The notes: generated by a model not told the origin, from the sequence alone. Positions 1 through 8,552 are shown, counted from the stretch's first letter. The stretch: 34,795 bases of DNA from GAS188 sp035949255 (GCA_035949255.1 DASZIL010000093.1:1-34795), one strand, 5' to 3'. Translations and numbers: made by a program.

Positions 1-192
1 GACGGGCACATGCGCATTGCCAACGACCCCTATGGCATTCGCAACGGCTATGTGCTGAAGAAATTCGACGCGCCAGATGAGATAGAGCGCGCACTGTCGC
101 CGATGTTCCCAGATGTTTGCATCGGCTCTTGCAGGAGCGACTGGTGGGGCATTGAGGAGCATGTCTGGATCGTCGTCGGTAGACGGCGGTGA
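1..192 (+). CDS. C-terminal end of a probable SAM-dependent methyltransferase (5' end outside window)
   Basis: The reading frame is open from base 1 to the TGA at 190-192, giving 63 visible residues, so the gene starts upstream of the window. The residues end in a Trp-Trp-Gly-Ile-Glu-Glu-His-Val-Trp pattern followed by a valine-rich strand. That resembles the last beta strands of class I methyltransferases, but no catalytic motif is visible, so the family call is tentative. Its stop overlaps the GTG at 189 in a GTGA arrangement, and the next gene is a methyltransferase. This fits a translationally coupled forward operon running to 2806. Confidence 0.4.
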   Translation, partial: DGHMRIANDPYGIRNGYVLKKFDAPDEIERALSPMFPDVCIGSCRSDWWGIEEHVWIVVGRRR

Positions 193-203
193 GGAGTGCA
201 AAC

Positions 204-1130
204 TTGAAACAAGTCAGTATCCGACATTACCGCTGTCCTGCCGACAAGACGGAGCTGTCTCTAGTTGACGGCAAGCTGACGGACGACGAAGTCGAATCAG
301 GGATCCTGGTTTCCCCGGGAGGGCATCGCTATCCGATTGAGGGCGGCCTGCCCAACTTGATCTTTCCCGCTGAGCTCAGCCTCATCGAGGCCAAGACAAA
401 GGCCGAATACGATCGCGTCGCCGACGAGATCTATGACCGTGCCGTCGATTGGCAGTTCAAGGCCTTCTACGAGGACGAGGACAAGGTCCGTGAAACGATG
501 GTCGACCTCCTGCAGGTGCGGGCAGGCATGCGCGTGCTCGAAGTCGGATGCGGGACCGGACGGGATAGTTTCCGCTTAGCACGCCGGCTGGGGCGGGGCG
601 AGCTGCACATGCAGGATCTGTCGCCGGCGATGGTGAGCGCGTGCCAACACAAAATGGCCGGTATCCAAAAGGATCTGGGTTTCGTCTGCACTCTGGAATA
701 CTCGGCGTCGAACGCCTCCTGGCTTCCCTATCCTGATGGCTACTTCGATGCCTTGTTTCATTTTGGGGGCTTCAACCACTTCGGTGACTTGAAAAACGCC
801 GCCGCTGAACTCACGCGGGTCGTTCGCAAAGGCGGCCGAGTGCTGTTCGGCGACGAGGCCGTGGCGCCGTGGCTGAAGGGCACGGAATTCGACGGAATCG
901 TATCGATCAACAATCCTTTATTCAAGGAGAGCGTTCCGCTCGCGGCTCTGCCAATATCAGCACGGGACGTCACGGTTCGCTGGCTGATCGCCAACTGCTT
1001 CTACGTAATCGCCTATACGCGCGGGGAAGATGGCCCGCCGCCCGTCGATCTCGACCTGCCGCATGCTGGTACGCGCGGCGGCTCCATGCGCAGCCGCCAT
1101 TTTTGGCGTCATGGAAGGCGTTACGCCTGA
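204..1130 (+). CDS. Class I SAM-dependent methyltransferase with Trm112-like N-terminus, frameshifted near its 3' end
   Basis: Residues about 5-50 resemble a Trm112-type domain (Arg-Cys-Pro near the start, then a G-x-x-Y-P-I-x-x-G-x-P-x-L pattern). The SAM-binding motif LEVGCGTG lies at about residues 112-119, with an acidic motif II and a strand followed by a post-motif region, so this is a class I methyltransferase. I prefer the TTG at 204, because GAGGAG at 191-196 sits 7 nt before it; a GTG at 189 overlaps the preceding stop and is the alternative. As read, the frame ends at 1130. A sensible C-terminal tail continues in the +1 frame to the TGA at 1234-1236, overlapping the next gene's GTG. 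One extra T in the run at 1100-1104 would explain this. The acceptor is unknown; neighbours suggest a cell-surface glycan. Confidence 0.75.
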   Translation: MKQVSIRHYRCPADKTELSLVDGKLTDDEVESGILVSPGGHRYPIEGGLPNLIFPAELSLIEAKTKAEYDRVADEIYDRAVDWQFKAFYEDEDKVRETMVDLLQVRAGMRVLEVGCGTGRDSFRLARRLGRGELHMQDLSPAMVSACQHKMAGIQKDLGFVCTLEYSASNASWLPYPDGYFDALFHFGGFNHFGDLKNAAAELTRVVRKGGRVLFGDEAVAPWLKGTEFDGIVSINNPLFKESVPLAALPISARDVTVRWLIANCFYVIAYTRGEDGPPPVDLDLPHAGTRGGSMRSRHFWRHGRRYA

Positions 1131-1236
1131 TACCAAGGATCTCGTGCGCAGGGCGGCGGCGAAAGCTGGCAAGAGCATTCACGATTGGCTCGAGCACCAG
1201 GTCCGTGCCGCCGCCGACAAGGAACTCGGCTCGTGA
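1105..1236 (+). pseudogene. Frame-shifted C-terminal tail of the 204-1130 methyltransferase
   Basis: In the frame +1 relative to the upstream gene, the DNA after the T-run at 1100-1104 encodes a GVMEGVTPDTK-type stretch followed by an amphipathic helix with SIHDWLEHQVRAAADKEL. The second part resembles the short helices of Arc/MetJ ribbon-helix-helix proteins. It joins smoothly to the upstream RSRHF if one T is removed. Its TGA at 1234-1236 overlaps the GTG of the following gene by 4 bases, the same coupling seen at the other junctions of this operon, which supports it as the original gene end. A genuine mutation and a sequencing error both remain possible. Confidence 0.6.
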
Positions 1237-1913
1237 GTAAGCTGGTGCTCTTCGGTACCGGTCGCGGTGCCGATGTGGCGTACCGATTCCTTGCTGCCGA
1301 TAGCGATCATGAGATCATGGCCTTCACTGTCGATGAAGCCAATATGACGAGCAAGCTGCATCGCGGCCTTCCGGTCGTTGCGTTCGAGGAAGTGCAGCAT
1401 CGCTATCCTCCCGACCGCTTCGGAATGCTCATCCTGCTCGGGTATCAACAGATGAACGCTCTGAGGGCGCGGAAGTTTGCCGAAGCTAAGGCCAAGGGCT
1501 ATCGCCTCGAGAGCTACGTCGCCTCGAATATATTTCGGGTAGCTTCAATTGAGGTGGGCGAGAACTGCTTCATCCTGGATAATCAATCGATTTCGCTCGA
1601 TGTCCGCATCGGCAACAACGTCGTCATGTGGTCGTCCAACCATATTGGCGACCTGAGCGAGATCGCCGACCACGCCTGGATTTCGTCGCACGTCACCGTG
1701 GCCGCCAACGTCCACATTGGGAAGAGGGCATTTGTTGGCATCGGTGCGACATTGTCAAATGGCGTGAAAATCGGCGCCGACAGTTTCATCGGGGCCTGTC
1801 GGTTGGTTTCGGACGATACGCGCCCACGCAGCGTGTCGTTGGTCGATCAAAGCGCCGAGGGCATTGATTCGGGCACATTCATGCGCCTGATGATGGCAAG
1901 GAAGAAACTATGA
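1233..1913 (+). CDS. NeuD-family sugar O-acyltransferase (left-handed beta-helix)
   Basis: The protein is 226 aa from the GTG at 1233; an upstream in-frame start at 1185 would add residues lying inside the previous gene and unlike the family. Residues 1-70 form a Rossmann-like N-terminal unit with GTGRGADV. From about residue 100 to 200 there are hexapeptide-repeat turns (patterns such as VGENCF, IGNNVV, IADHAWI, IGKRAF, IGADSF), which build the left-handed beta-helix of acetyl- or acyltransferases. NeuD-type enzymes transfer acyl groups from CoA to sugars in surface polysaccharides. It overlaps its upstream neighbour by GTGA and its downstream neighbour by ATGA, so the genes are translated as a unit. 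The sugar substrate cannot be read from sequence. Confidence 0.8.
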   Translation: MSKLVLFGTGRGADVAYRFLAADSDHEIMAFTVDEANMTSKLHRGLPVVAFEEVQHRYPPDRFGMLILLGYQQMNALRARKFAEAKAKGYRLESYVASNIFRVASIEVGENCFILDNQSISLDVRIGNNVVMWSSNHIGDLSEIADHAWISSHVTVAANVHIGKRAFVGIGATLSNGVKIGADSFIGACRLVSDDTRPRSVSLVDQSAEGIDSGTFMRLMMARKKL

Positions 1914-2806
1914 AATGGCGTAAGCTTGGGTTGATCTACCGACCCGACGGATCGCGTTCTTGGGGGCAGACGCATGCCGCCAACCCGACCGCTGAACACG
2001 TCGACGGCGATTTGTGGCGCATCTACTTCTCCTGCCGTGACCACGAAAATCGCTCGGCGATTTCATGGGTCGAGCTGGACCTGAGACAGCCCACGCGTGT
2101 CCTGAAAGAGTCGAACGACCCCGTCCTGCTGCCGGGAGAAGACGGATTCTTTGATGACAACGGCTGCTCGGTCGGCTGTATCCTGCCGGTCGATGGAAAA
2201 CGTTATCTTTACTACATGGGATGGCACCTGACAGTCCGCGTTCCGTGGCAGAACGCGTTGGGGCTGGCGATCAGCGATGGGCCCGGCCAGCCGTTCCGCC
2301 GCTGGTCACGCTTTCCAATGATGCCGCTCGACGACTGCGATCCTTACACAATTTCCTATCCCTGGGTATTGCGCGAAAACGGCCGATTTCGCATGTGGTA
2401 TGGTTCCAATATCGCCTGGGGCCGCGAAAAGGAGGACATGCGCCACCTGATCAAATACGCGGAATCGGCTGACGGCATCCATTGGGAACGCGGCGATGGC
2501 ATCGCTATCGATTTCGGGTTTCACGGCGAATATGCGATGTGCAAGCCTTGCGTGATCAAGGATGGCGGCAAATACAAAATGTGGTTCTGTTCGCGCGGCG
2601 ACAGCTATCGCATACGCTGTGCCGAATCGGCCGATGGAATGACTTGGCAGCGCGTAAAGGCCGGCATCGATATATCGGAGAACGGATGGGATTCCGAGAT
2701 GATCGAATATCCCTGCGTGTTCGATCACGCGGGTCAGCGCTATCTCCTTTACGCGGGAAACGGCTATGGTCGTACCGGCTTCGGAATTGCTGTGCTGGAG
2801 GGCTAG
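1910..2806 (+). CDS. Glycosidase-like beta-propeller protein (GH43/GH32/GH130-like fold)
   Basis: This 298-aa protein has repeated blades with aromatic and acidic patterns: DLWRIYFSCRD, KRYLYYMGW, FRMWYGSN, YKMWFCSRG and QRYLLYAGNGYG. Several blades are followed by AESADG-I/M-x-W motifs. This is the layout of five-bladed beta-propellers of the GH32/43/130 type, often found in exopolysaccharide and O-antigen clusters as 'glycosylase' genes. I see no signal peptide, so a cytosolic role on a sugar intermediate or lipid-linked glycan is likely. The catalytic acids cannot be assigned reliably. The start overlaps the acyltransferase stop as ATGA at 1910-1913. Its stop overlaps the convergent methyltransferase stop at 2803-2806. 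Confidence 0.7.
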   Translation: MKWRKLGLIYRPDGSRSWGQTHAANPTAEHVDGDLWRIYFSCRDHENRSAISWVELDLRQPTRVLKESNDPVLLPGEDGFFDDNGCSVGCILPVDGKRYLYYMGWHLTVRVPWQNALGLAISDGPGQPFRRWSRFPMMPLDDCDPYTISYPWVLRENGRFRMWYGSNIAWGREKEDMRHLIKYAESADGIHWERGDGIAIDFGFHGEYAMCKPCVIKDGGKYKMWFCSRGDSYRIRCAESADGMTWQRVKAGIDISENGWDSEMIEYPCVFDHAGQRYLLYAGNGYGRTGFGIAVLEG

Positions 2807-3774
2807 GAATGCGGCTTTGCAGCCACAACGACCTGCGAGCCGCCGAGGGGCAAGGGGAAACCAAGGCGGCGGAGCACATGTTCGCTGCGTAAGACCAGCC
2901 GGAGTGCCGCATTGAGATGCGGAGAAACCTTCGTTTCGACATCGAGGCCTTTCATCGCGTTGTCTCGGTTCAATAGTCGAGTGCGCAGGCGGCTCAAGGC
3001 CATGAGAGGCAGTGTGAGGGCAGCGAAAGATGACTGATAACGGATCATGAAACCGGCGTGGCGGGCCTTGCTCGCCAGCTCCCCCATCCTGTAGCGGCGC
3101 TGATGGTGCGCGACTTCGTCTGCTGCGCTCCACAGGGAGGGATGTTGTGGTACAGTCGCAATCAAGACACCGCCCGGTTTAAGCACCCGATAAAATTCAT
3201 CCAAGACACGGCGGTCGTCCGCGATGTGCTCGAGGACATCGAAGGCACCCACTAGGTCAAGCGCATCGGAAAGACCGATATAGCGGGCATCCATCTGAAC
3301 GAGCTCGACCGCTTGACCATGTCGCTGTCGCGCATGAACCAAGCCGAGGCTGTGAAGCTCGCTGCCTGCCAGCCGAGCCGATGACAAAGCCCTGCGAAAC
3401 GCAAAGAGCACATAGCCGGTGCCGCAGCCGATTTCGAGAGCTCGATCAGCCTGCGCCGCGAAACGTTCCACGAGCCAGACGATCATCTCGTTGCGTGTAG
3501 TGAACCAGAAGTGGTCATCCTCGATTTTTCTAAGCCGGTCGAAGCTCGCGAGATCGAAACCCTCATCGACGTCGTCTAAGTCGGCCGCGAGCTGGACGAA
3601 GCCGTTCCGAACAGTGAGTCCGTAGCCGCAAACCGAACAGCGCCAGGTGTTGGGCCATAGCGGCGAACCGTCAGGGATTTCTTCGGTTGTGCCGCACTTG
3701 GCGCAGGCTCGCCGCGGGCATGAAGACAGGGACGACAACACCGAGGCGTCTAATCTATCAGCCGACATCGTCAT
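2803..3774 (-). CDS. Class I SAM-dependent methyltransferase with N-terminal zinc ribbon
   Basis: In this 323-aa protein an N-terminal CxxC pair at C24/C27 and another at C46/C49 suggest a small zinc ribbon. The methyltransferase core follows: the SAM-binding motif ALEIGCGTGY at about 112-121, an FDVLEH motif near 180, and the strand RVLKPGGVLIATVPQ, all typical of methyltransferase family 11/12. The C-terminal third carries hydrophobic stretches (FAALTLPLMALSRL), perhaps for membrane contact. It lies 25 bp downstream of the small membrane protein gene on the same strand, so the two are probably co-transcribed. A role in modifying a lipid-linked or surface sugar is inferred from context. Confidence 0.8.
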   Translation of the reverse strand: MTMSADRLDASVLSSLSSCPRRACAKCGTTEEIPDGSPLWPNTWRCSVCGYGLTVRNGFVQLAADLDDVDEGFDLASFDRLRKIEDDHFWFTTRNEMIVWLVERFAAQADRALEIGCGTGYVLFAFRRALSSARLAGSELHSLGLVHARQRHGQAVELVQMDARYIGLSDALDLVGAFDVLEHIADDRRVLDEFYRVLKPGGVLIATVPQHPSLWSAADEVAHHQRRYRMGELASKARHAGFMIRYQSSFAALTLPLMALSRLRTRLLNRDNAMKGLDVETKVSPHLNAALRLVLRSEHVLRRLGFPLPLGGSQVVVAAKPHS

Positions 3775-3799
3775 AACCCTATATTCCGAATAGGTGCGG

Positions 3800-4186
3800 T
3801 CAACTGCGAACCACCAGACCGATTCCGATCGCGGTGGTGACGAGTCCGAGTATTCTCACCCAATTCAGATCTTCCCCCAGCCACCATCCGCCGCCGACTG
3901 TCGTTACGACAAAGCCAATCGAGGCGATTGGCAAAGCGAAAGACAGCTCCAGACGCGTCAGGACGAGAAGCCAAAGGAGAAACAGCAAGCAGGCCAGCGC
4001 AAAAATGCTAAATCCGCGCAGGCCGAGCGATGCCGCTGCAAGAGCACCGACGATGGAGCGCCAATCCTGGGCCTTGGCGAGTAAAGGACCAAGAGTGGAA
4101 GCGAACAATTTCATCTGAACCTGAAAGACGATACTCAACGCAATCATCAGGGCTATCAGCAGGATACCCTCGGTGCGCTGGTCCAT
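3800..4186 (-). CDS. Small four-helix membrane protein, EamA/SMR-like transporter
   Basis: This 128-residue protein has four strongly hydrophobic segments (about 8-28, 40-60, 64-82 and 88-125) separated by short loops. The last pair reads as a SFALPIASIGF-type helix followed by a WWLGEDLNWVRILGL loop and a final helix. This matches half-size drug/metabolite-transporter proteins such as ArnE/ArnF or EmrE-like SMR proteins, which in polysaccharide loci often flip undecaprenyl-linked sugars. The conserved membrane Glu of EmrE is not evident in the first helix, so drug efflux is less likely. It is the first gene of a two-gene reverse operon with the methyltransferase at 2803-3774. No strong Shine-Dalgarno precedes the ATG. 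Confidence 0.6.
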   Translation of the reverse strand: MDQRTEGILLIALMIALSIVFQVQMKLFASTLGPLLAKAQDWRSIVGALAAASLGLRGFSIFALACLLFLLWLLVLTRLELSFALPIASIGFVVTTVGGGWWLGEDLNWVRILGLVTTAIGIGLVVRS

Positions 4187-4342
4187 GGGAGGTTACTTTT
4201 TGCTGGCCGCGAAATGCGGGTTCAGAGCCATGCAGAACTGGTCTTAGGTATGCGCAACAGATTGCGAAAGACTCGCGTCTCTACGAGCAAATGCAGGTTC
4301 TCGTAGGTCTTTGGATTGCTCGGGCGCCCGCACATTCAAGCT

Positions 4343-4620
4343 CTAGTCCATACGTTTGGCAAACTTCGCAAGCAAATGTGGCTTCGGCAGCCAGACATTA
4401 TCGATCGTCAGACGCGTTCCATGGACCTCAGACGGGTAGCGAGGCGCGGAAACCGCGCCCGAGCCGGATATCGTCGAGATGTAGAAAGCAACTGGAGCCA
4501 ATGATCAGGTCAAAGCCGTTCTCATCAAAAAATCATCGCCTGCTATTGATCCACAACCAAGTCTCGATGGTCGGCACGGGATCGCGGAAACCTCAGAAGA
4601 TCGTATAAGCTGGATATGCG
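4343..4620 (-). pseudogene. Decayed gene remnant, family not recognised
   Basis: The gap 4187-4749 holds no intact gene. On the reverse strand, protein-like text appears in pieces: GFRDPVPTIETWLWINSRR, a TGA, then FFDENGFDLIIGSSCFLHL and LDDIRLGRGFRASL in the same frame. After a frame change near 4430-4440 comes HGTRLTIDNVWLPKPHLLA followed by KFAKRMD and a TAG at 4343-4345. The pieces look like one coding sequence broken by at least one stop and one frameshift. The IDNVWLP element and the DLIIGSS strand resemble methyltransferase-type folds, but I cannot name the family. The rest of the gap shows nothing I can support. Confidence 0.35.
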
Positions 4621-4749
4621 CTGGGCTAGTGGCCTGTCGTATCCGAGACGGCGGCGGCAAAGCTCGGACAACCGCCGATGAAGCAATCCGTCATTGGCGC
4701 GACCTCTGATGCTGGATAAGGCTCATGCCGCTGTCCCTGCGAGTGCTCA

Positions 4750-5496
4750 ATGGAGCGTCTGGTGAGGCGAGAGAAGTCCATCGCAATTTTGCAGTCGAAT
4801 TACATCCCTTGGAAGGGTTATTTCGACCTCATCGCCGCGGTCGACGAGTTCCTGATCTTTGACGAGGTTCAATATACGCGTCGAGATTGGCGTAACCGCA
4901 ACAAGATCGTTCTTCAAGGATCGGTGAAATGGCTGACCATTCCAGTGAGGACGAAGGGGCACTTATTTGGATCCATCGAGGAGATTGAAACAGACGGCCA
5001 CGGCTGGGCTGAGCAGCACTGGAAGACGATCACCCACGCCTACCGGCGCGCTGCGTATTTCGGGAATTATGAGGCGGTTCTTGAGGCCGCATTTCAAAGG
5101 GCGGCGAGTCTTGTCCGCCTGACCGACATCAACGAGCTCTTCTTGCGAACGATCACCGGCCTTCTTCACATCGAGACGCCGATTGCCAGGGCGAATGTTG
5201 TGCCCAGAACGATGCAGCTGCCGACCGATCGGCTGGTGGAAATCTGTTTGGGCCGGCAGGCCACCGAGTATGTTTCCGGTCCAGCGGGGCGCGCTTATAT
5301 TGAAGTCGAAAAATTCGGCGACGCCCAGGTTGCCCTCAGTTATGCGAACTATTCAGGCTATCCGGTTTACGAGCAGCATGCGAATGCCTTCGAACATGGT
5401 GTCAGCATTCTCGACGTTCTGATGCGTTGCGGGCCCGCTGCGCGGGGACATCTCAAGTCCCCGTCGCAGCGGGACAGTTTTGTAAACGCGGCGTGA
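4750..5496 (+). CDS. WbqC family protein
   Basis: This 248-residue protein opens with KSIAILQSNYIPWKGYFDLI and continues with the family features DEFLIFDEVQYTRRDWRNRN and a WLTIPV strand. It also has a conserved W-x-x-I-x-x-x-Y segment near residue 95 and a C-terminal GHLKS-like end, so it belongs to the WbqC-like family (PF08889). Members occur in O-antigen and exopolysaccharide loci and are thought to help make or attach modified sugars or amino-acid groups; the exact reaction is not established. The ATG at 4750 has a weak ribosome site, and a GTG at 4762 with GGAG upstream is an alternative start. It stands alone, flanked by two remnants. Confidence 0.8.
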   Translation: MERLVRREKSIAILQSNYIPWKGYFDLIAAVDEFLIFDEVQYTRRDWRNRNKIVLQGSVKWLTIPVRTKGHLFGSIEEIETDGHGWAEQHWKTITHAYRRAAYFGNYEAVLEAAFQRAASLVRLTDINELFLRTITGLLHIETPIARANVVPRTMQLPTDRLVEICLGRQATEYVSGPAGRAYIEVEKFGDAQVALSYANYSGYPVYEQHANAFEHGVSILDVLMRCGPAARGHLKSPSQRDSFVNAA

Positions 5497-5650
5497 GAAA
5501 TCGAAATGAGAATGGAAACCCTTCGGCTGTGCAGCCAAGGCGCTCGGCTTCGTGTCCACACTGATCCGGGAAAATGCCAGCGTCGTTGATAAACCAATGC
5601 CAGCGATCCATCGGCCCTTCTGGCGGCGCATGGGTTTGCAAAGTAAGCAA
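5497..5650 (-). pseudogene. Truncated small gene on the reverse strand
   Basis: The stretch 5497-5852 has no intact gene. Reading leftward from a TTG at 5650 (or an ATG at 5611), the frame encodes a protein-like start with PMDRWHWFINDAGIFPDQCG and HEAERLGCTAE. It then loses protein-like character as it runs into the 3' end of the WbqC gene. This looks like the first ~40 codons of a small conserved protein whose remainder was replaced by the junction with the WbqC gene. I do not recognise the family. Between 5651 and 5852 I see nothing further. Confidence 0.3.
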
Positions 5651-5852
5651 AATGCGGCCGTGTAGGCGGCGGCTTTTGTCAAGCCGACCAGCGATGATTC
5701 ATGCCCGGCGAAGACGCGGGAAGTTGTTCGATGGGTTTCCTTTCTTCAACCAGCGCGACCGCATCCTTGCGGGTCAAGCGATATTGCCCATCCGACTAGA
5801 GGCGGTGGTGCATGTCGTTTTGAGGATAGTTGCAGACAGCGCCGACCAGATC

Positions 5853-8552
5853 TCAACCGAAAGCGCGTCTCACAAGCGTTTGCTGGTCCTTCTCGTGATC
5901 CCCATGGAAGCTGCCGGCGGGTGAAGGAGACGCAGGTCGCGCGACGCAATTAAGCCTCGGGTCCGCGACACCCGCCTCGCGCAAGAGCCGCTCGAGCGGG
6001 CGGTCGAGATAAGCCCACCACCCTTGATATTCAGCTTCTTCCTGCGCGAAGACGAAGCGGGCGTCGCGCCATTGGCGCAGAAACGGCGCGAGCTCGCTCT
6101 CTGGGAGCGGATAGAGAATTTCGAGACGCAGCACGGCGGTGTCGTCGATATGCGAGGCTTCGCGGTGTTTTTCGAGCTCATAGGCGAGCTTGCCCGTACA
6201 CAATATGACGCGCCGTACCGCCCCGCGAGGCGCGGAGGCGAGAACGGGCTTGAAGCTTTCGCCCTCGCCCATGGCAGACAGCGGCGAGACGGCCTCGGGC
6301 AAACGCAAAAGCGTCTTGGGGCTCGTCACGAACAGAGGTTTGCGCCCTTGCCGCAGAACCTGCCGGCGCAGAAGGTGAAAATAATTCGCTGGCGTCGACG
6401 GGTTCGCTAGCTCGATGTTGTTCTTCGCCGCGAGCTGCAGGATGCGTTCGGGCCGCGCCGAGGAATGCTCGGGCCCCTGGCCCTCGAGCCCATGCGGCAA
6501 GAGGAGAACGAGCCCTGAAGGCTGCATCCATTTCTCTTCGCCGCTCACCACGAATTGGTCGATGATGATCTGCGCCCCGTTGGCGAAATCGCCGAATTGC
6601 GCCTCCCAGATCGTGAGCGCGTCGGGGCGCTCGAGGCTCACGCCGTATTCGAAGCCGAGCACCGCATATTCCGAAAGCGGGCTGTTGATCGCCTCGAAGC
6701 CGGCTTGATCGGTGGAAAGATGCGAAAGCGGCACATGCCGCGTCCCCGTTTCGCTGTCGACCAGCGCGAGATGCCGATGAGAGAATGCGCCTCGCACGAT
6801 ATCCTGTCCGCTCAACCGCACCCGCACCCCCTGCGTGACGAGACTCGCGAAAGCGAGCGCTTCGGCCGTCGCCCAGCGCAACGCGTCTCTTGAGGCCGCG
6901 TGAGCGCGCATGAGGCGCGCCACCTTGCGATCGACGCTGACGCCCGCCGGGATCGTCGCGAGCTTTTCGAGAAGCTCGATCAGCCGATGCTGGGGCACGC
7001 CTGTCCTTGGTTCCTCGCGTCCACCTCGCGCCGGGTCATGAAGCGCCCATTTCCCGCCCGGAAAGCCGCCGTGGTTCGGACGGTGATCGGCCGCGGCCGC
7101 ATAGGCCGCCTGCAGCTTGGCGCGATGGCGCGCGGCAAGCTCCGCCACTTCCTCGGCGGTGACGATGCCGGCGTCCATCAATCTTTCCTGGCATAGGGCG
7201 CGCACGGACGGCGCCGCGTCGATCTTCCGGTAAAGCTGCGGTTGGGTGAAGCGCGGTTCGTCGATCTCGTTATGCCCGTTCTTCCGGTAGCAGATGAGGT
7301 CGATCACGGCGTCGCGCCCATGCTGATCGCGAAAATCGAAGGCGAGGTCGGCGGCGCGGATCACTGCATCGGCATCATCTCCGTTCACATGCAGGATGGC
7401 GCTGTCGATCGCCTTCCAGGCGCCGGTGCAATAAAGCGAGGTCCTCGCTTCATGCGGCTCGGTGGTGAAGCCGATCTGGTTGTTGACGATCACATGGAGG
7501 GTGCCGCCGGTGGTGTAGCCCTCGAGCCCGGAGAGCTGGATCATCTCGGCGATGCTGCCTTGCGCGATCACGCTCGCGTCGGTGTGCAAGATGATGCCGA
7601 GGATCTTGCCGGCCCCATCCCCTTCGCGACGCGCGTCCTCCTGGAGAGCGCGGACGCGCCCGAGCACGACCGGGTTCACCGCTTCGAGATGGGAGGGGTT
7701 GGGGACGACCGTGATTGAGATTTCACCGGTGGCGGTCGCCACCTTCCCTTCGAATCCGAGGTGATAGGGGACATCGGCCGCAAGCCCGATCGCTCGGGGA
7801 AAGGGATGGGCACCCTTGAATTTGGCGATGAGCTCGACGAGAGGTTCGCCGAAGACATTCGCCAGGAGATTGAGCCGCCCCCGGTGCATGGGGCCGATCA
7901 CGACATGTGTGACGCCTTCGCCCCCGGCCTTCTCGATCAGGCGGTGCAAGAGCGGCGCGAGCGCATCAGCGCCTTCGCCGCCAAAGCGCTTCTTCGTCGG
8001 CCATTTGACGGCGAAAAAATTGTCGAACTCCTCGGCCGCGATGAGTTGGCCGAGCGCTGCCCGTCTTGCCGCCGCGGAAGGCGGCTCGGACGCGTTCTCG
8101 AAGGCCTCGATGAGCCAGGAGCGAAGCCGCGCATCATCGATATGCGCCGTCTCGATCGCAAGCCTCCCCGCGTAAAGCCGGTGCAGCGCCTCGGCGTCCG
8201 GCGCCGGTCTACCTGGCGCATGATCGATCGCCAGCAAAGCCGCGCTCGCGGCTTGCGCCGTCATCGGCACTCCGTTCGGGCTTCGCGAAGCCGCATCCAT
8301 CAAGCGCAACGGATCGAGATCGGCGAAGTGATGGCCGTGGCGGCGGTAGGCGGCCGCGAGCGCCGCTTCATCGCGAGCGCTCGCCGGTTTTCCGGCATCC
8401 TCGGCCCGAGGGGTAGGAGAAATCTCGTCGAGAAGCTGGAAGACGGCGCGCCAACCTGGGTCGAGCGCTTCCGGGTCCTTGCGGAAGAGGGCCTCGAGCC
8501 CTTCGAAATATTGCGCGGAGGCGGCTGCAAGGGGAGAAGGGGTTCGGCGCAT
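5853..8552 (-). CDS. sucA: 2-oxoglutarate dehydrogenase E1 component (thiamine-diphosphate dependent), divergent
   Basis: In the TCA cycle E1o decarboxylates 2-oxoglutarate on thiamine diphosphate and passes the succinyl group to E2 lipoyl. Family landmarks are visible: the N-terminal AQYFEGLEALFRKDPEALD E2-contact region, MHRGRLNLL (H223), DVPYHLGF (H264), NPSHLEAVNPVV, HVNGDDADAV, YRKNGHNEIDEPRFTQP, RLSGQDIVRGAFSHRH, INSPLSEYAVLGFEYG and LPHGLEGQGPEHSSARPER (H687). The three histidines match the E. coli active-site set. At 899 aa it is slightly short for the family. Two motifs deviate: the usual GDVKYH is ADVPYH, and HGDAAxxGQG is HTDASVIAQG. No E2 (sucB) or E3 gene follows, so this may be a paralogue rather than the housekeeping copy. 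The 285 bp upstream, to the divergent SDR gene, shows no feature I can support. Confidence 0.88.
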   Translation of the reverse strand: MRRTPSPLAAASAQYFEGLEALFRKDPEALDPGWRAVFQLLDEISPTPRAEDAGKPASARDEAALAAAYRRHGHHFADLDPLRLMDAASRSPNGVPMTAQAASAALLAIDHAPGRPAPDAEALHRLYAGRLAIETAHIDDARLRSWLIEAFENASEPPSAAARRAALGQLIAAEEFDNFFAVKWPTKKRFGGEGADALAPLLHRLIEKAGGEGVTHVVIGPMHRGRLNLLANVFGEPLVELIAKFKGAHPFPRAIGLAADVPYHLGFEGKVATATGEISITVVPNPSHLEAVNPVVLGRVRALQEDARREGDGAGKILGIILHTDASVIAQGSIAEMIQLSGLEGYTTGGTLHVIVNNQIGFTTEPHEARTSLYCTGAWKAIDSAILHVNGDDADAVIRAADLAFDFRDQHGRDAVIDLICYRKNGHNEIDEPRFTQPQLYRKIDAAPSVRALCQERLMDAGIVTAEEVAELAARHRAKLQAAYAAAADHRPNHGGFPGGKWALHDPARGGREEPRTGVPQHRLIELLEKLATIPAGVSVDRKVARLMRAHAASRDALRWATAEALAFASLVTQGVRVRLSGQDIVRGAFSHRHLALVDSETGTRHVPLSHLSTDQAGFEAINSPLSEYAVLGFEYGVSLERPDALTIWEAQFGDFANGAQIIIDQFVVSGEEKWMQPSGLVLLLPHGLEGQGPEHSSARPERILQLAAKNNIELANPSTPANYFHLLRRQVLRQGRKPLFVTSPKTLLRLPEAVSPLSAMGEGESFKPVLASAPRGAVRRVILCTGKLAYELEKHREASHIDDTAVLRLEILYPLPESELAPFLRQWRDARFVFAQEEAEYQGWWAYLDRPLERLLREAGVADPRLNCVARPASPSPAGSFHGDHEKDQQTLVRRAFG

